From: Cohaesibacter gelatinilyticus | Lineage (GTDB): Bacteria; Pseudomonadota; Alphaproteobacteria; Rhizobiales; Cohaesibacteraceae | Assembly (NCBI RefSeq): GCF_900215605.1 | Contig: NZ_OBEL01000001.1 | Span: 806,001-870,000 of the forward strand | Length of the DNA: 64,000 bases | Direction of reading: 5' to 3' | Shown here: positions 43,118-52,123 of the stretch, piece by piece | Layout: every line of letters starts with the position of its first letter | Position numbering within the stretch: the stretch's first letter is position 1 | Translations under genes and position numbers: made by a program | Notes under the pieces: generated by a model | Seen by the model: only the letters and a program-made list of their open reading frames with translations | Databases searched by the model: none | What the model was told of the DNA's origin: nothing

Positions 43118-43836
43118 GCTATCACCTCATGCCAAGGATGTTCATGAGCAGCCTCATTGATCTGATCCTCTTCGATGCCGCCATCTTTCATGGAAATGAC
43201 CCGATCCACAATTTCCGCTTGCCAGATCCGTGGATCATGACTGGTCATGATAATGGTCTTTCCTGCTTCACGCAGCTGTCCAATGATCTGCAAAAATTGC
43301 TCAGAAAGAGCCGTGTCCAGGTTGGCGGTTGGCTCATCGGCGATGACGATGGAGGGATCATTGATGAGTGCGCGTGCAATGGCCACGCGTTGAGATTCTC
43401 CACCTGATAGGGCTTCGACAGACATGTCTGCCTTGGAACCCAGTTCGAGCAGAGATAGGAGTTCTTTTCCGCGCACTATCAATGCTCCATGATCCCCGCC
43501 TGAGGGATAGGCAGGAACCATGACATTCTCAAGCACGCTGAGGCCGCGAATAAGATTGAACCGCTGGAAGATAAAACCAAAGGTGCGGCGCCGTATTTCG
43601 CTCATATAGGCTTCAGGCAGATTGGAGATCACTTCTCCATTCAGCATGATACGACCGGAGGTGGGCCGTGAGAGGCAGCCAATCAAGCTGAGGAGAGTGG
43701 TTTTGCCCGACCCGGAAGGGCCTTTCAAGACACTGGTCTGGTTGAGGTCAAGGGTAATGGTCACGTCACGCACGGCGTTGACTTGATTGCTTTGACCCTG
43801 ATTGTAAATCTTATGAATATCATAGAGTTCGATCAT
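43114..43836 (-). CDS. ABC transporter ATP-binding protein (MacB/LolD type)
   Basis: A 240-aa ABC ATPase of the LolD/MacB group. Walker A is KGPSGSGKTTLLSLIG, the Q-loop is in FGFIFQRFNLI, the signature is ALSGGESQRVAIARAL, Walker B is PSIVIADEPTANLDT, and the H-loop is IIMTSHD. This ATPase group powers mechanotransmission-type exporters or lipoprotein release rather than classic import. Its start overlaps the permease end by 4 bp and its end overlaps the downstream membrane protein by 4 bp, so the three are translationally linked. Confidence 0.92.
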   Translation of the reverse strand: MIELYDIHKIYNQGQSNQVNAVRDVTITLDLNQTSVLKGPSGSGKTTLLSLIGCLSRPTSGRIMLNGEVISNLPEAYMSEIRRRTFGFIFQRFNLIRGLSVLENVMVPAYPSGGDHGALIVRGKELLSLLELGSKADMSVEALSGGESQRVAIARALINDPSIVIADEPTANLDTALSEQFLQIIGQLREAGKTIIMTSHDPRIWQAEIVDRVISMKDGGIEEDQINEAAHEHPWHEVIA

Positions 43837-44975
43837 CTCATCACCTGCTCGGGGTCGGTAATGGCCGCACGCCAGATGGGAACGATGGTGGCGGCGGTAA
43901 AAGGCACAACGGTGAAGAAAGCCAGCGTGGCGAGTTGAAGGCCATCAAGATGAGGTTGCAGCGAGAAATCTGGATAGAGAACCGCCCATCCTTGCAACAC
44001 GGGTTGCAACAACCCGGCATCGAAGAAAAAGACATGGCCATAGGCCATGATGACGCCGGTGATGAAGGAAAAGAGCGAGACCATAGCCCCTTCCCAGAAT
44101 TTCATGCCCAGAATATCTGAAGTGTCCCACCCTACAGCTTTCAGAATGCCAATCTCTCGTCTTTCTTCCCCGGAAAGACCAGAGGCTTTGTCAAAGACGA
44201 ATATGGCAAAGGCCAAGAGTGAGGTGCCGAGCAGGGCAAGCATGATGCCTTCGCGCCAGGAGAAGATGCTTTCATAAGTGCGTAGAATATCGGCCTTGGT
44301 GATGAAGCGTGCATCATGGAGCCTATAGGCTGCTTTACCGACAACGGTTTCCACCTCACGGCTGTTGCGCACTTCCAACGTCAGATCGGTATAGACATCA
44401 TCCGCAAGCACAAAGAAGCGCCGAAAGTCTGACTCGGATATCAACACCAGATCGGAGCTGACCAGTGCGGTCGAGCGAGGAAGAATCTTTTTGATACGAA
44501 ATTTGAAGATCTTGCCGGTCGGTGAGGAGAGAAAGAGCGAGCCACCCTCGCGAACACCACGCATACGGGCAACGCCTTCGCCGATGATCGTTTCGCCCTG
44601 CACCACCTTGTGGGATTTGGCACCTTTGGTCGGCACCATCAAGGTATAATTGGCAAAGCTGGAGCGATCAAAAAAGTAGCCCCAGAGGCGACCTTGCGCA
44701 TTGCGAACACCACGGATTTTACCAATGGCATCCAGATAGGACAGTGGGACCAGATCGTGACGTCCCATGACCATACGCTGCACTGTGATTTCCGGAGCGC
44801 CACGCATCATGTCCGAGGCCTCACGTCGAATGGCATGGCTGAAGAACATCACCGACGCCAGCACAAACACCACAAGGCTGTAGACGGTGAACAATGTCAG
44901 GTTACGCCCGCTGCGACGCTGTAGCGATGAAAGTGTGAAATCGATGAGATATCTTTGTCGATTGAACCATTGCAT
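43833..44975 (-). CDS. FtsX/MacB-like ABC permease
   Basis: A 380-aa permease with the four-helix FtsX/MacB topology: one N-terminal helix (TLFTVYSLVVFVLASVMFF), a large periplasmic domain (about residues 45-240), then three C-terminal helices. The EIGILKAVGWDTSDILGMKFWEGAMVSL block is the conserved cytoplasmic loop and coupling region of this family. The extracytoplasmic domain contains an HxxxP-like segment (MGRHDLVPLSYL). It is encoded between a small anchored protein and the ATPase. The cargo is unknown; context suggests copper or cuproenzyme maturation. Confidence 0.88.
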   Translation of the reverse strand: MQWFNRQRYLIDFTLSSLQRRSGRNLTLFTVYSLVVFVLASVMFFSHAIRREASDMMRGAPEITVQRMVMGRHDLVPLSYLDAIGKIRGVRNAQGRLWGYFFDRSSFANYTLMVPTKGAKSHKVVQGETIIGEGVARMRGVREGGSLFLSSPTGKIFKFRIKKILPRSTALVSSDLVLISESDFRRFFVLADDVYTDLTLEVRNSREVETVVGKAAYRLHDARFITKADILRTYESIFSWREGIMLALLGTSLLAFAIFVFDKASGLSGEERREIGILKAVGWDTSDILGMKFWEGAMVSLFSFITGVIMAYGHVFFFDAGLLQPVLQGWAVLYPDFSLQPHLDGLQLATLAFFTVVPFTAATIVPIWRAAITDPEQVMR

Positions 44976-44979
44976 GGCG

Positions 44980-45309
44980 TTACTCCTTCACCGGCTCATT
45001 GGCAAAGTTGCCACCAGGACCAAAGCTTGGAGGCGGGGCGATGAGTGAGCCGGAAGGGAAATGATCAAGACCAACAGGATGATCTTGAAAGGCAGTATGG
45101 AGATCGGCCTGAGTGGGATGGCGGGTATAGCGAGCCTCGGTAAAAAGGGCGAGGTCGGTCAATCCCAATTGATGAACCAGGCTTTTGGCGATGCTATGTG
45201 TGGGCGTTGTGCTGGTGTCATATCGCAAGGAATTGAGCATCATGGCAAAAATGACCAACAACCCGATGCCGAGAAGAGAGAGGGCCAGATTGGATTTTCG
45301 AAGTGTCAT
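44980..45309 (-). CDS. Small membrane-anchored periplasmic protein
   Basis: A 109-aa protein with an N-terminal membrane anchor (LALSLLGIGLLVIFAMML) and a periplasmic part of about 80 residues with no family name. FTEARYTRHPTQADLHTAFQDHPVGLDHFPSGSL contains several His residues and a Pro-rich end. Its ATG overlaps the stop codon of the NosL-like gene upstream (ATGA), and it ends 4 bp before the permease gene, so it is firmly part of this operon. It could be an accessory subunit of the transporter. Confidence 0.6.
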   Translation of the reverse strand: MTLRKSNLALSLLGIGLLVIFAMMLNSLRYDTSTTPTHSIAKSLVHQLGLTDLALFTEARYTRHPTQADLHTAFQDHPVGLDHFPSGSLIAPPPSFGPGGNFANEPVKE

Positions 45310-45863
45310 TTGACCAGAAACTCCCCTTTGTCCAATGCGAGGAGAAGGTCCATTGTGATCTCACTAAAGGTGAGAGTACGCCGCCCGAGATGATCCTTGG
45401 TGAACTCCTTGGCGTCATATTCATCCGGGTGAGGAATCAGATCATGCCCCATGGGCCCAAGGACGTCCGATCCAATCACATAGAGTGCTTTGGTGGCATC
45501 AATCCGCTCGGTGGCGTAATAATCGGTGACACCAACCTTGGCGATCTGATCCCGGCTTCGGCCTTTGGCAAATTTCTCCATGTCCAACAGATATTTGAAC
45601 ATGTCTTTGGCTCCGTCGAAATGATCGGCATGCCCATCCTCATAGAGCACTGTTGCGATCCAGTCGGGATATCGCTCGGGGAACATGCCGCAGACCGGGC
45701 AGCTATCCAGCTCGCCCGGCAAAGGTGTACCAAAGGGCGTTTTAACTTGCGCCAATGCGCTTGTCGTTAGAGTAAGGCTGGTGGAAAGACCGATGATACC
45801 CAGTCCGGTCATCAATTTGCGCCGGGACAGAGGAGTGTCTTTATAAGATTTATGACAGCACAT
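45306..45863 (-). CDS. NosL-like protein B (CPVCGM type)
   Basis: A 185-aa exported protein of the NosL family, copper(I)-binding chaperones that supply nitrous oxide reductase. A twin-arginine-like leader (LSRRKLMTGLGIIGLSTSLTLTTSALA) is followed by the NosL core: SCPVCGMFPERYPDWIA, DGHADHFDGAKDMFKYLL, DYYATERIDATKALYVIGSDVLGPMGHDLIP. CPVCGM is the usual Cu site region. No lipobox is seen, unlike many NosL proteins. AAGGA precedes ATG 45863. It lies 120 bp after the other NosL-like gene and is coupled to the small anchored protein. Confidence 0.82.
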   Translation of the reverse strand: MCCHKSYKDTPLSRRKLMTGLGIIGLSTSLTLTTSALAQVKTPFGTPLPGELDSCPVCGMFPERYPDWIATVLYEDGHADHFDGAKDMFKYLLDMEKFAKGRSRDQIAKVGVTDYYATERIDATKALYVIGSDVLGPMGHDLIPHPDEYDAKEFTKDHLGRRTLTFSEITMDLLLALDKGEFLVK

Positions 45864-45982
45864 GGCTAGATCCTTGGCAGATCCAATGGATGCATAATGA
45901 AACAGGAAGCGTGGCTCTCCCTATTTCCTGCAACAACAGGAGCGAGGAGAGCCAAAAGCAATGATTTGCGAAAAATGCAGGT

Positions 45983-46609
45983 CTATTGCTTCTTGGATTT
46001 CATATCCTTCATTTTCTTCATCATATGGGCGCGTTTCTCAGCCCGACGCTTGCGGATCATCAGCGTGTTCTTGCCCATGTCGACATAAGCGGCCTGCAAA
46101 GCATCATCGAAACCGACCACCTTTTCACCGCCAGCCGCGTCAGCTTTTGCCTTGTCGGCATAGGCCCATTTGCTGACACTTGCCATGGTGCCAGGTTTTG
46201 ATGGATCGATGACATAATGGGCTTCATCGGCTTTGATCAGTGGCTTGACCTTTGCGTCCGACCCTGCATCACCAACCCAGATATTTTTCGGATTGCGATC
46301 CATATTGAGACCCAGGGAGAGGGATGCACAATGAATGGAGCAGGTGCCTTCGGTGCTGTTGTCATCATATTGAATGAGATGACGGGTATGGCTCCATTTT
46401 TGACGTGGCATGCCGCAATATGTACAGCGTGGATATTTTTCAAACTCTTTATCGGTAGGATTCTCATCCTTCGGCATATGGTTGGTGAGGCCGTTCTTTT
46501 TGGTCCAATCCCACGGCGTCACCATGCCTTTGGCGGCACTGATGGTATTGGATGCGATCAAAGCGAGAGAACCGAGAGCGGCAGAAGTAAGAAATTCACG
46601 ACGTTTCAT
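45983..46609 (-). CDS. NosL-like protein A (CTYCGM type)
   Basis: A 208-aa exported protein related to NosL. ATG 46609, with AGGAAA upstream, opens a Tat-type leader (MKRREFLTSAALGSLALIASNTISA). The core has PRCTYCGMPRQKWSHTRHLIQYDDNS, then GTCSIHCASLS, which adds a second Cys pair near His, and KPLIKADEAHYVIDPSKPGTMASVSKWAY. A Lys/Met-rich C-terminus (HMMKKMKDMKSKK) follows and may also bind copper. Two NosL paralogues plus an ABC exporter in one operon suggest a relay rather than nitrous oxide reductase alone; no nosZ is present in the window. Confidence 0.75.
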   Translation of the reverse strand: MKRREFLTSAALGSLALIASNTISAAKGMVTPWDWTKKNGLTNHMPKDENPTDKEFEKYPRCTYCGMPRQKWSHTRHLIQYDDNSTEGTCSIHCASLSLGLNMDRNPKNIWVGDAGSDAKVKPLIKADEAHYVIDPSKPGTMASVSKWAYADKAKADAAGGEKVVGFDDALQAAYVDMGKNTLMIRKRRAEKRAHMMKKMKDMKSKKQ

Positions 46610-46766
46610 GACAGTTTTCCTGTTCAGGCAATTTAGATGGAAAGCGCCGAAACGAATTGTCCGATTACATACGAGCAGGCTCGCAGCATTGCAGGCCGCC
46701 GCGGAGGCTATGCGCTTGGACATAGGCAATTGAAAACAATTCAGATTTCAGCGATAAATTGAGAAA

Positions 46767-47210
46767 TCAGGAAAACACAGGGGGACCGCGAATAGGTTCA
46801 TGCCATTCATCATGAAGGGCAAAGAGCTGATGCAGATCAGGGATCGCGATAGCGCGATCCAGATCCGGGATCGGACAGATAGGAATACCAGCGTCAGCAG
46901 TGAAGGGGGACGTAGCTGCTGATGTACAGACCGGGCAGCGGTCTTTGGCTTTCTCCTGATCTCTCTCGCTGGAGCCTTCTGGCAAGCTGCCGCCTTCGAA
47001 ACTGATCAGACCATTGGCCGTACAGATTTGAAGATAGCTATAGGAAAGGCTGTCAGGGGAGTTGAGGATCAAAGGTCCGGCAGCGACGGCCAGCATCGCA
47101 GCGGTATGTGCCATACCAAACACAATTTGCAAGCTGATCGCCAGCATGGCGAACCATGCAGCAATATAGCTTCTTGCAAGTTGGCTCAGTCTGATCACAA
47201 CGTCTACCAT
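46767..47210 (-). CDS. DUF2946-like exported protein
   Basis: A 147-aa protein with an N-terminal hydrophobic segment (IAAWFAMLAISLQIVFGMAH), then LQICTANGLISFEG, RCPVCTSAA and the terminal RGPPVFS. CTANG, CPVC and an RxPP tail are the landmarks of DUF2946 proteins, which often sit beside copper genes. It is the first gene of the leftward NosL/ABC set, 157 bp before the first NosL-like gene. The start lacks a clear ribosome-binding site. Confidence 0.65.
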   Translation of the reverse strand: MVDVVIRLSQLARSYIAAWFAMLAISLQIVFGMAHTAAMLAVAAGPLILNSPDSLSYSYLQICTANGLISFEGGSLPEGSSERDQEKAKDRCPVCTSAATSPFTADAGIPICPIPDLDRAIAIPDLHQLFALHDEWHEPIRGPPVFS

Positions 47211-47654
47211 TCATTGTTCGAGTACAGGCTTAGACAGGCAAATCCGCCTATTTTACTGCCGCCCTATGGCGATAGATTAGTAAATGCGAAAATTTAAAGA
47301 TTTGATGAAACGCAAATTGCCCAAAATTTATCGATAACTGTCATTTGAAATATGAGAGAACATTTTGCTCTTGTGATTGAAGCTGCAAGGAACATGGTGA
47401 GAAATTCCGCATAGATAAACATGTTCGAATTACCAATTATTCATGTCAGCAAATTGCTGAGTGCGATATGGTGCTTTTGACACAAGTTAAGGACCAGGCT
47501 CCAATATTTTTGATATCCGATCTTCGATTGCACGTGTGGCTGATCCAGGTGTGCAAATTGACCGTACACGGACAGGATGCTCATGATCTGTCCGTAAGAC
47601 GCTTGTGAGCGAGATCAAAGATTATTTATGCCGCAGGATACGAAGGACCATTAC
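47211..47654. other. Divergent region between NosL/ABC operon and hemH
   Basis: These 444 bp contain no recognised gene. A short stem (ACGGACAG at 47568-47575 with CTGTCCGT at 47588-47595) lies in the hemH leader. I see no Dnr-type box. Confidence 0.45.
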
Positions 47655-48683
47655 ATGACGGACTTTTGGCCAGACAATCACCCGCCTGTCAAATTTGGCA
47701 AAATTGGCGTCCTTTTGGTCAATCTCGGCACGCCAGATGGGACCGATTATTGGTCCATGCGCCGTTACTTGAAAGAGTTTTTGGAAGATCAGCGCGTGAT
47801 CGAGGAGCCTAAATGGAAATGGTGGCCGATCCTCAATGGCATCATCCTTCAGACCCGTCCTCAAAAGTCGGGTAAGGCCTATGAAGAAATCTGGAACCAT
47901 GAGCGCAATGAATCTCCGCTCCGCACCATTACGCGCGATCAGGGAGATAAGCTGGCCAAACGTTTGGAAGCGCTCGGTTCTCATGTGGTTGTCGATTGGG
48001 CAATGCGCTATGGCAATCCTTCGATCAAGGAACGGATTGAAGCCTTGGCGGAGCAGGGTGTCGAACGTCTGCTGGTTCTGCCGCTTTATCCGCAATATGC
48101 GGCTGCAACAACTGCAACGGTGAATGACAAGGTTTTTGATGTTTTAAAGACCATGCGCTGGCAGCCAGTTTTGCGCACCCTACCACCTTATCATGATAAT
48201 CCTGCTTATATCGAAGCTCTTTCCATATCGCTGAAGGACAGTCTCTCAAGGCTGGACTTTGAGCCAGAGATGATCCTCGCTTCCTTCCACGGTATCCCAA
48301 AACGCTATTTTGATATGGGTGATCCCTATCATTGCCATTGCATGAAAACCTCGCGTCTGCTGCGCGGTGCCATGGGATGGAGCAAGGACTATATGCTCGC
48401 TACCTTCCAGTCTCGTTTTGGTCCGGAAGAGTGGCTCCAGCCATATACCGATAAAACCGTCGAGCGTCTGGCTAAGGAGGGTGTGAAGAAGCTGGCTATC
48501 CTGACGCCGGGCTTCTCTGCAGACTGTCTGGAAACTCTGGAAGAGATTGCCGGCGAGAATGGCGATATCTTCAAGGAGAATGGCGGCGAACAATTTGCTT
48601 TCCTGCCATGTCTCAATGATAGCGACGAAGGTATGGATATGCTGGAAAGTCTGGTTCGGAACGAATTGCAGGGCTGGATCTAG
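47655..48683 (+). CDS. hemH: HemH, ferrochelatase
   Basis: A 342-aa ferrochelatase, which inserts Fe2+ into protoporphyrin IX in the last step of protoheme synthesis. Conserved blocks are KIGVLLVNLGTPDG, the LPLYPQYAAATTATV region, the active-site ASFHGIPKRYFDMGDPYHCHC, and LTPGFSADCLETLEEI with the catalytic Glu. I prefer ATG 47655, preceded by AAGGA at good spacing, over ATG 47628. It seems to be a single gene, followed by a degraded copy of the palindromic repeat and a terminator. It also supplies heme b for the nearby Nor enzymes. Confidence 0.95.
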   Translation: MTDFWPDNHPPVKFGKIGVLLVNLGTPDGTDYWSMRRYLKEFLEDQRVIEEPKWKWWPILNGIILQTRPQKSGKAYEEIWNHERNESPLRTITRDQGDKLAKRLEALGSHVVVDWAMRYGNPSIKERIEALAEQGVERLLVLPLYPQYAAATTATVNDKVFDVLKTMRWQPVLRTLPPYHDNPAYIEALSISLKDSLSRLDFEPEMILASFHGIPKRYFDMGDPYHCHCMKTSRLLRGAMGWSKDYMLATFQSRFGPEEWLQPYTDKTVERLAKEGVKKLAILTPGFSADCLETLEEIAGENGDIFKENGGEQFAFLPCLNDSDEGMDMLESLVRNELQGWI

Positions 48684-48684
48684 A

Positions 48685-48720
48685 GCATGTTCTTGAAAAG
48701 TTGAAGCATTTTTCGGATAA
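48685..48720. repeat. Dispersed palindromic repeat, degraded copy C
   Basis: GAAAAGTTGAAGCATTTTTCGGATAA matches hairpin 1 of copies A and B with a few changes, placed right after the hemH stop codon. Hairpin 2 is not recognisable here. Confidence 0.6.
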
Positions 48721-48768
48721 AAATTGGTTCTGAAACAAAGATTTCAAGATCTGTTCGTTAGAAAAGAG

Positions 48769-48805
48769 AAAACCCGGTATCCAGTTTTTATGGATACCGG
48801 GTTTT
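48769..48805. terminator. Bidirectional terminator after hemH
   Basis: A 15-bp perfect stem (48769-48783 with 48791-48805, core CCCGGTATCCA) and 7-nt loop with A-rich and T-rich flanks lies between convergent hemH (+) and the Na/Pi cotransporter gene (-). Confidence 0.85.
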
Positions 48806-48831
48806 CTTTCGTATGAACTCAAGTCATACAA

Positions 48832-50553
48832 TCAGGCTGTGCCACCAAGGGCATCCTTATGGGAGTTGTCGTCCTCCAGATGCTTGGCATTCTCTTTCAG
48901 ATTTTCAATCAAGCGTGTCTCAAGCAACTGACCCTTCTGATACAGGATCGGATAGGCAACCGTTGAAATCTGGCTGTTGAAGTCCTGAAGTGCACGCAAG
49001 GTCTCCAGATGAATGTCGCTGGAGTCAAAGGATTGTGTTGCACCTTCGGACAGACGCTTGAGATGCTGTTTGCGGCTCTTGCGTTCATAGCGCTTCACAT
49101 CACCCTTTTCGGCAACCAGCAAGCGGGCACTTTCCATGTCATTGGAGATCAGCACATTGGATGCCAACGCCATATTGGCCAGAACCTTCTCATGCAGGCA
49201 GACAAGCTCTTTCCAGCCTTGATTTGAGAATTCCAGCTTGGCTTTAGCCTTTTGCTCTGCGAGTGGCAGCAAGCGCTTGGCAACGATGTCACCGGCGGTT
49301 TCCAGTGCAATGGCATAATCCATCAGATTGTGAATCTGCTTCTTGTGCTTTTTGCTCATTTCATCTTGTGGTATGGCCGCGACATAGGTGCGGATATCGC
49401 TGAGTGACTGATTGACATGATTGTCCAGCTCAATGAGCGCATCGATCTTGTCCAGATCACCATGTTCATATTGATCCATGACCGGGCGCACCATGCGGTC
49501 GACCACATCGGACATGCGCAAGACTTCGCGTTTCAGACTGGCAAAGGCAAGGGAAGGAGTGCCAAGTACGGCCTGATCCAGTGCAGAATGGACAAGCCCC
49601 AGATCCTGACTTTGCGATTGCGTATCGCGCTCCGGCAGAAAACGAACCATGGCGGGCTCCAGCGCCCTTACAAAGACAAGGCTCAACAACAGAATGAGGT
49701 TGAAGGCAAGATGGACATTGACCAGCATCTGTCCCGCGCTCACTTGTGGCAGATAGTCAAAAACCGGTAGATTATTGATCAAACCCAAAGCCACCAGAGC
49801 CCAGCTACCCCGTAACAACAGATTGCTATAGAGAATGCGACGGCCCGGTGTGCCCATGCCCCGGCTGAGCCAGATTGGAATGAAGGCACTGCCAAGATTA
49901 GCACCAAGAACCAGTGAGACACCGGCAGCCAATGGCAAAGCATCGATGCTGACCAAGGTCACACACATCAGAATGGTTGCCACACTGGAATGCATGACAA
50001 AGGCAAGAGCAGATCCGACAAAGAAAGCAGTCAGATAATCCTTGGCCAGATAACCGGCAATTGCAGGCAGAAAAGAGCTATCCCGGATTGGCATCATGGC
50101 TGCACGCAGCAATTCCAGCGACAACAGGATGAAGGCAACACCCATCAGAATACGACCAATCTGACGTGGTCGGGTATCTTCGACCTTCACGAATAGATAG
50201 CCGCCAATGGCCAGTAATAGCGGAATGAGCCAATCGAGTTTGAAGCTCAGGATCTGAATAACGAGAGCCGAACCCAGATCAGCACCAAGGACGGCAGCCA
50301 GACCAGAGCCGAAGCCAACGAGCGAGCTGGCCGCAAAACCCGAGACCAGCAATGCAACGGCAGCAGAGCTTTGCAGCACCACGGCCAACCCCAATCCGGC
50401 AGTTGCGGCTTTGACTGGTTTCTTGTGCCGCGTCAGCAATCGCTGAAAGGATGCACCATAGCTCCGCTCGATGCCGGTGCGCACCATGCGCACGGCAAAG
50501 AGCAAAAGCATGGTCGCTCCTGCCAGATTGATCAAGAATTCAAGGATTGCCAT
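48832..50553 (-). CDS. Na/Pi cotransporter family protein with PhoU-like domain
   Basis: A 573-aa membrane protein of the NptA/YjbB family. The N-terminal 300 residues hold about eight to ten membrane segments with the duplicated QSSAAVALLVSGFAASSLVG and MHSSVATILM motifs of PF02690, plus the GADLGSALV and GANLGSAFI repeats. The C-terminal 240 residues form PhoU-like helical bundles (HNLMDYAIALETAGDIVAKRLLPL). Homologues move phosphate, mostly outward in bacteria. AAAGG precedes ATG 50553. No pho-regulon box is obvious in the region upstream. Confidence 0.88.
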   Translation of the reverse strand: MAILEFLINLAGATMLLLFAVRMVRTGIERSYGASFQRLLTRHKKPVKAATAGLGLAVVLQSSAAVALLVSGFAASSLVGFGSGLAAVLGADLGSALVIQILSFKLDWLIPLLLAIGGYLFVKVEDTRPRQIGRILMGVAFILLSLELLRAAMMPIRDSSFLPAIAGYLAKDYLTAFFVGSALAFVMHSSVATILMCVTLVSIDALPLAAGVSLVLGANLGSAFIPIWLSRGMGTPGRRILYSNLLLRGSWALVALGLINNLPVFDYLPQVSAGQMLVNVHLAFNLILLLSLVFVRALEPAMVRFLPERDTQSQSQDLGLVHSALDQAVLGTPSLAFASLKREVLRMSDVVDRMVRPVMDQYEHGDLDKIDALIELDNHVNQSLSDIRTYVAAIPQDEMSKKHKKQIHNLMDYAIALETAGDIVAKRLLPLAEQKAKAKLEFSNQGWKELVCLHEKVLANMALASNVLISNDMESARLLVAEKGDVKRYERKSRKQHLKRLSEGATQSFDSSDIHLETLRALQDFNSQISTVAYPILYQKGQLLETRLIENLKENAKHLEDDNSHKDALGGTA

Positions 50554-51020
50554 TGCAAACCTTTCCTAATTTGCTCGCCGATGCCATCAGGTTTTAACCG
50601 TGGTCCTGAGCCGAAAAGATGCGGGGAGGAAAGCTTTCGACTCGCTCGACAAGACATGCAAAATCATCATGAAGTTGATGAGAATATAACAAGATATAGC
50701 GATCAAGAAAAGAAAAAGTGTACTCAGTGCATTTATTAAATTAAAAAAGCGTACAAAATGCACATCGCTATAATTTCATGTCGAAAAATACAGACAGAAA
50801 ATCGCGGAATTCTGCGGTTGGTAAAAGATAAGAAAAGGCGCAACTAGTGCGCAATTTCATCTCCGATATAGACTGCTATTGTGGGAAACCCGCAGGTTTT
50901 CTCACTCCAATCATGGTCACTTGTCACAAATAAGCCCTGATTGCGGCCAAATTGGTACCGCTAACATATAGGTGATTCTTCTATTCTTATGGGTTTGTGG
51001 CGCACGGACATCGTTATGTA
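50554..51020. other. 467-bp intergenic region
   Basis: AT-rich DNA holds the promoter of the leftward Na/Pi gene and the 3' flank of the adenine deaminase gene. Apart from small imperfect inverted repeats, I see nothing that I can name. Confidence 0.4.
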
Positions 51021-52046
51021 TCATTCGTGGCGATGTTTCTCGACGATTGCGTCAATTGCATCCAGCTGGATCTGCTTTTCCTGATCAGACAGGAAAGATG
51101 CCTTGAAGCTGTTCTGCGCCAATGTCACCAGATCCTTCTCAACCAGTGGCAGATGCTCATAGACGGCCCGATAATTGTCATTCAGATAGCCACCAAAATA
51201 GCTTGGATCATCTGAGTTGACGGTCACCAGCAGACCTGCATCCATAGCCTTTTTCACCGGGCTATGAGCAAGCGTTGGGATGCCTTTCAGGCGCCAATTG
51301 GAGATCGGGCACATGGTCAGTGGTGTCTGAGCTTCGGCGAGACGCTGGGTGAGGGCGGGATCATCCAGTGCATGATTACCATGGTCCACCCTCTCAACTT
51401 TCAAAAGATCCAGCCCTTCTCGTACATTCTCCGCTGTGCCTTCCTCGCCCAGATGCGCGACAGGCACAAAGCCTTCTTCGCGTGCTTTTGCAAAAACCCG
51501 TTCAAACAATGGAGGAGGGAAGCCTTTTTCTGAACTGTCCAGCCCAACCCCGAAAATATGCTCTTTATGTTTGCAGGCACATTCCAGCGCGTCAAAGGCT
51601 TGCTCTTCTGGCAAATGCCGTAGGAAGCACATGATCAGTTTGGAGCTGATGCCCATCTCTCTCTGTGCTTGCTCCAAAGCAGACGTGAGGCCGCCCAACA
51701 CGGTCTCAAAGCTCACACCGCGATCGGTATGGGCTTGCGGATCAAAGAACAACTCGACATGAGTGAGGCCATCCTGATGCACGCGTTCCAGATAGGCCCA
51801 GGTAAGATCAAAGAAATCCTGTTCGGTCAGTAGCACGGACATGCCAAGATAATAAAGATCGAGAAAATCCTGCAGGCAGTCAAACTCATAGGCCTTGCGT
51901 ACATCTTCGACATCTTTATAGGGCAGGGAGATCTTGTTGCGCTTGGCAAGTCGCAGCATCATTTCCGGCTCCAACGTCCCTTCAATATGCAAATGCAGCT
52001 CGGCTTTCGGCAAATTATCAATCAGTTTTGACGCAAGATCACTCAT
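51021..52046 (-). CDS. Adenine deaminase (ADA-like, type 2)
   Basis: A 341-aa metal-dependent hydrolase of the adenosine deaminase superfamily. The pattern LPKAELHLHIEGTLEPEMMLRLAKRN, FLDLYYLGMSVLLTEQDFFDLTWAYL, THVELFFDPQAHTDRG and GLDSSEKGFPP follows the adenine deaminase subgroup (Aah1-like) rather than true adenosine deaminase. Metal ligands are H18 and H20, the His in VAHLGEEG, and Asp in VNSDDPSYFGG; VDHGNHALDD adds the catalytic His. The usual HAGEE reads HLGEE. It converts adenine to hypoxanthine in purine salvage. It lies 77 bp downstream of the YheT-like gene on the same strand. Confidence 0.88.
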   Translation of the reverse strand: MSDLASKLIDNLPKAELHLHIEGTLEPEMMLRLAKRNKISLPYKDVEDVRKAYEFDCLQDFLDLYYLGMSVLLTEQDFFDLTWAYLERVHQDGLTHVELFFDPQAHTDRGVSFETVLGGLTSALEQAQREMGISSKLIMCFLRHLPEEQAFDALECACKHKEHIFGVGLDSSEKGFPPPLFERVFAKAREEGFVPVAHLGEEGTAENVREGLDLLKVERVDHGNHALDDPALTQRLAEAQTPLTMCPISNWRLKGIPTLAHSPVKKAMDAGLLVTVNSDDPSYFGGYLNDNYRAVYEHLPLVEKDLVTLAQNSFKASFLSDQEKQIQLDAIDAIVEKHRHE

Positions 52047-52123
52047 ATAAACCCCATTTTCTTCCAGACTCTAAAGGCGTCAGTCTAACATATGTCGCCT
52101 TCAACCAAGAGTATAAAGCGTCT

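Noticed and set aside
47568-47595. Small inverted repeat in the hemH leader as a riboswitch or operator
   Set aside because: An 8-bp stem alone matches no known riboswitch or iron-regulator box.
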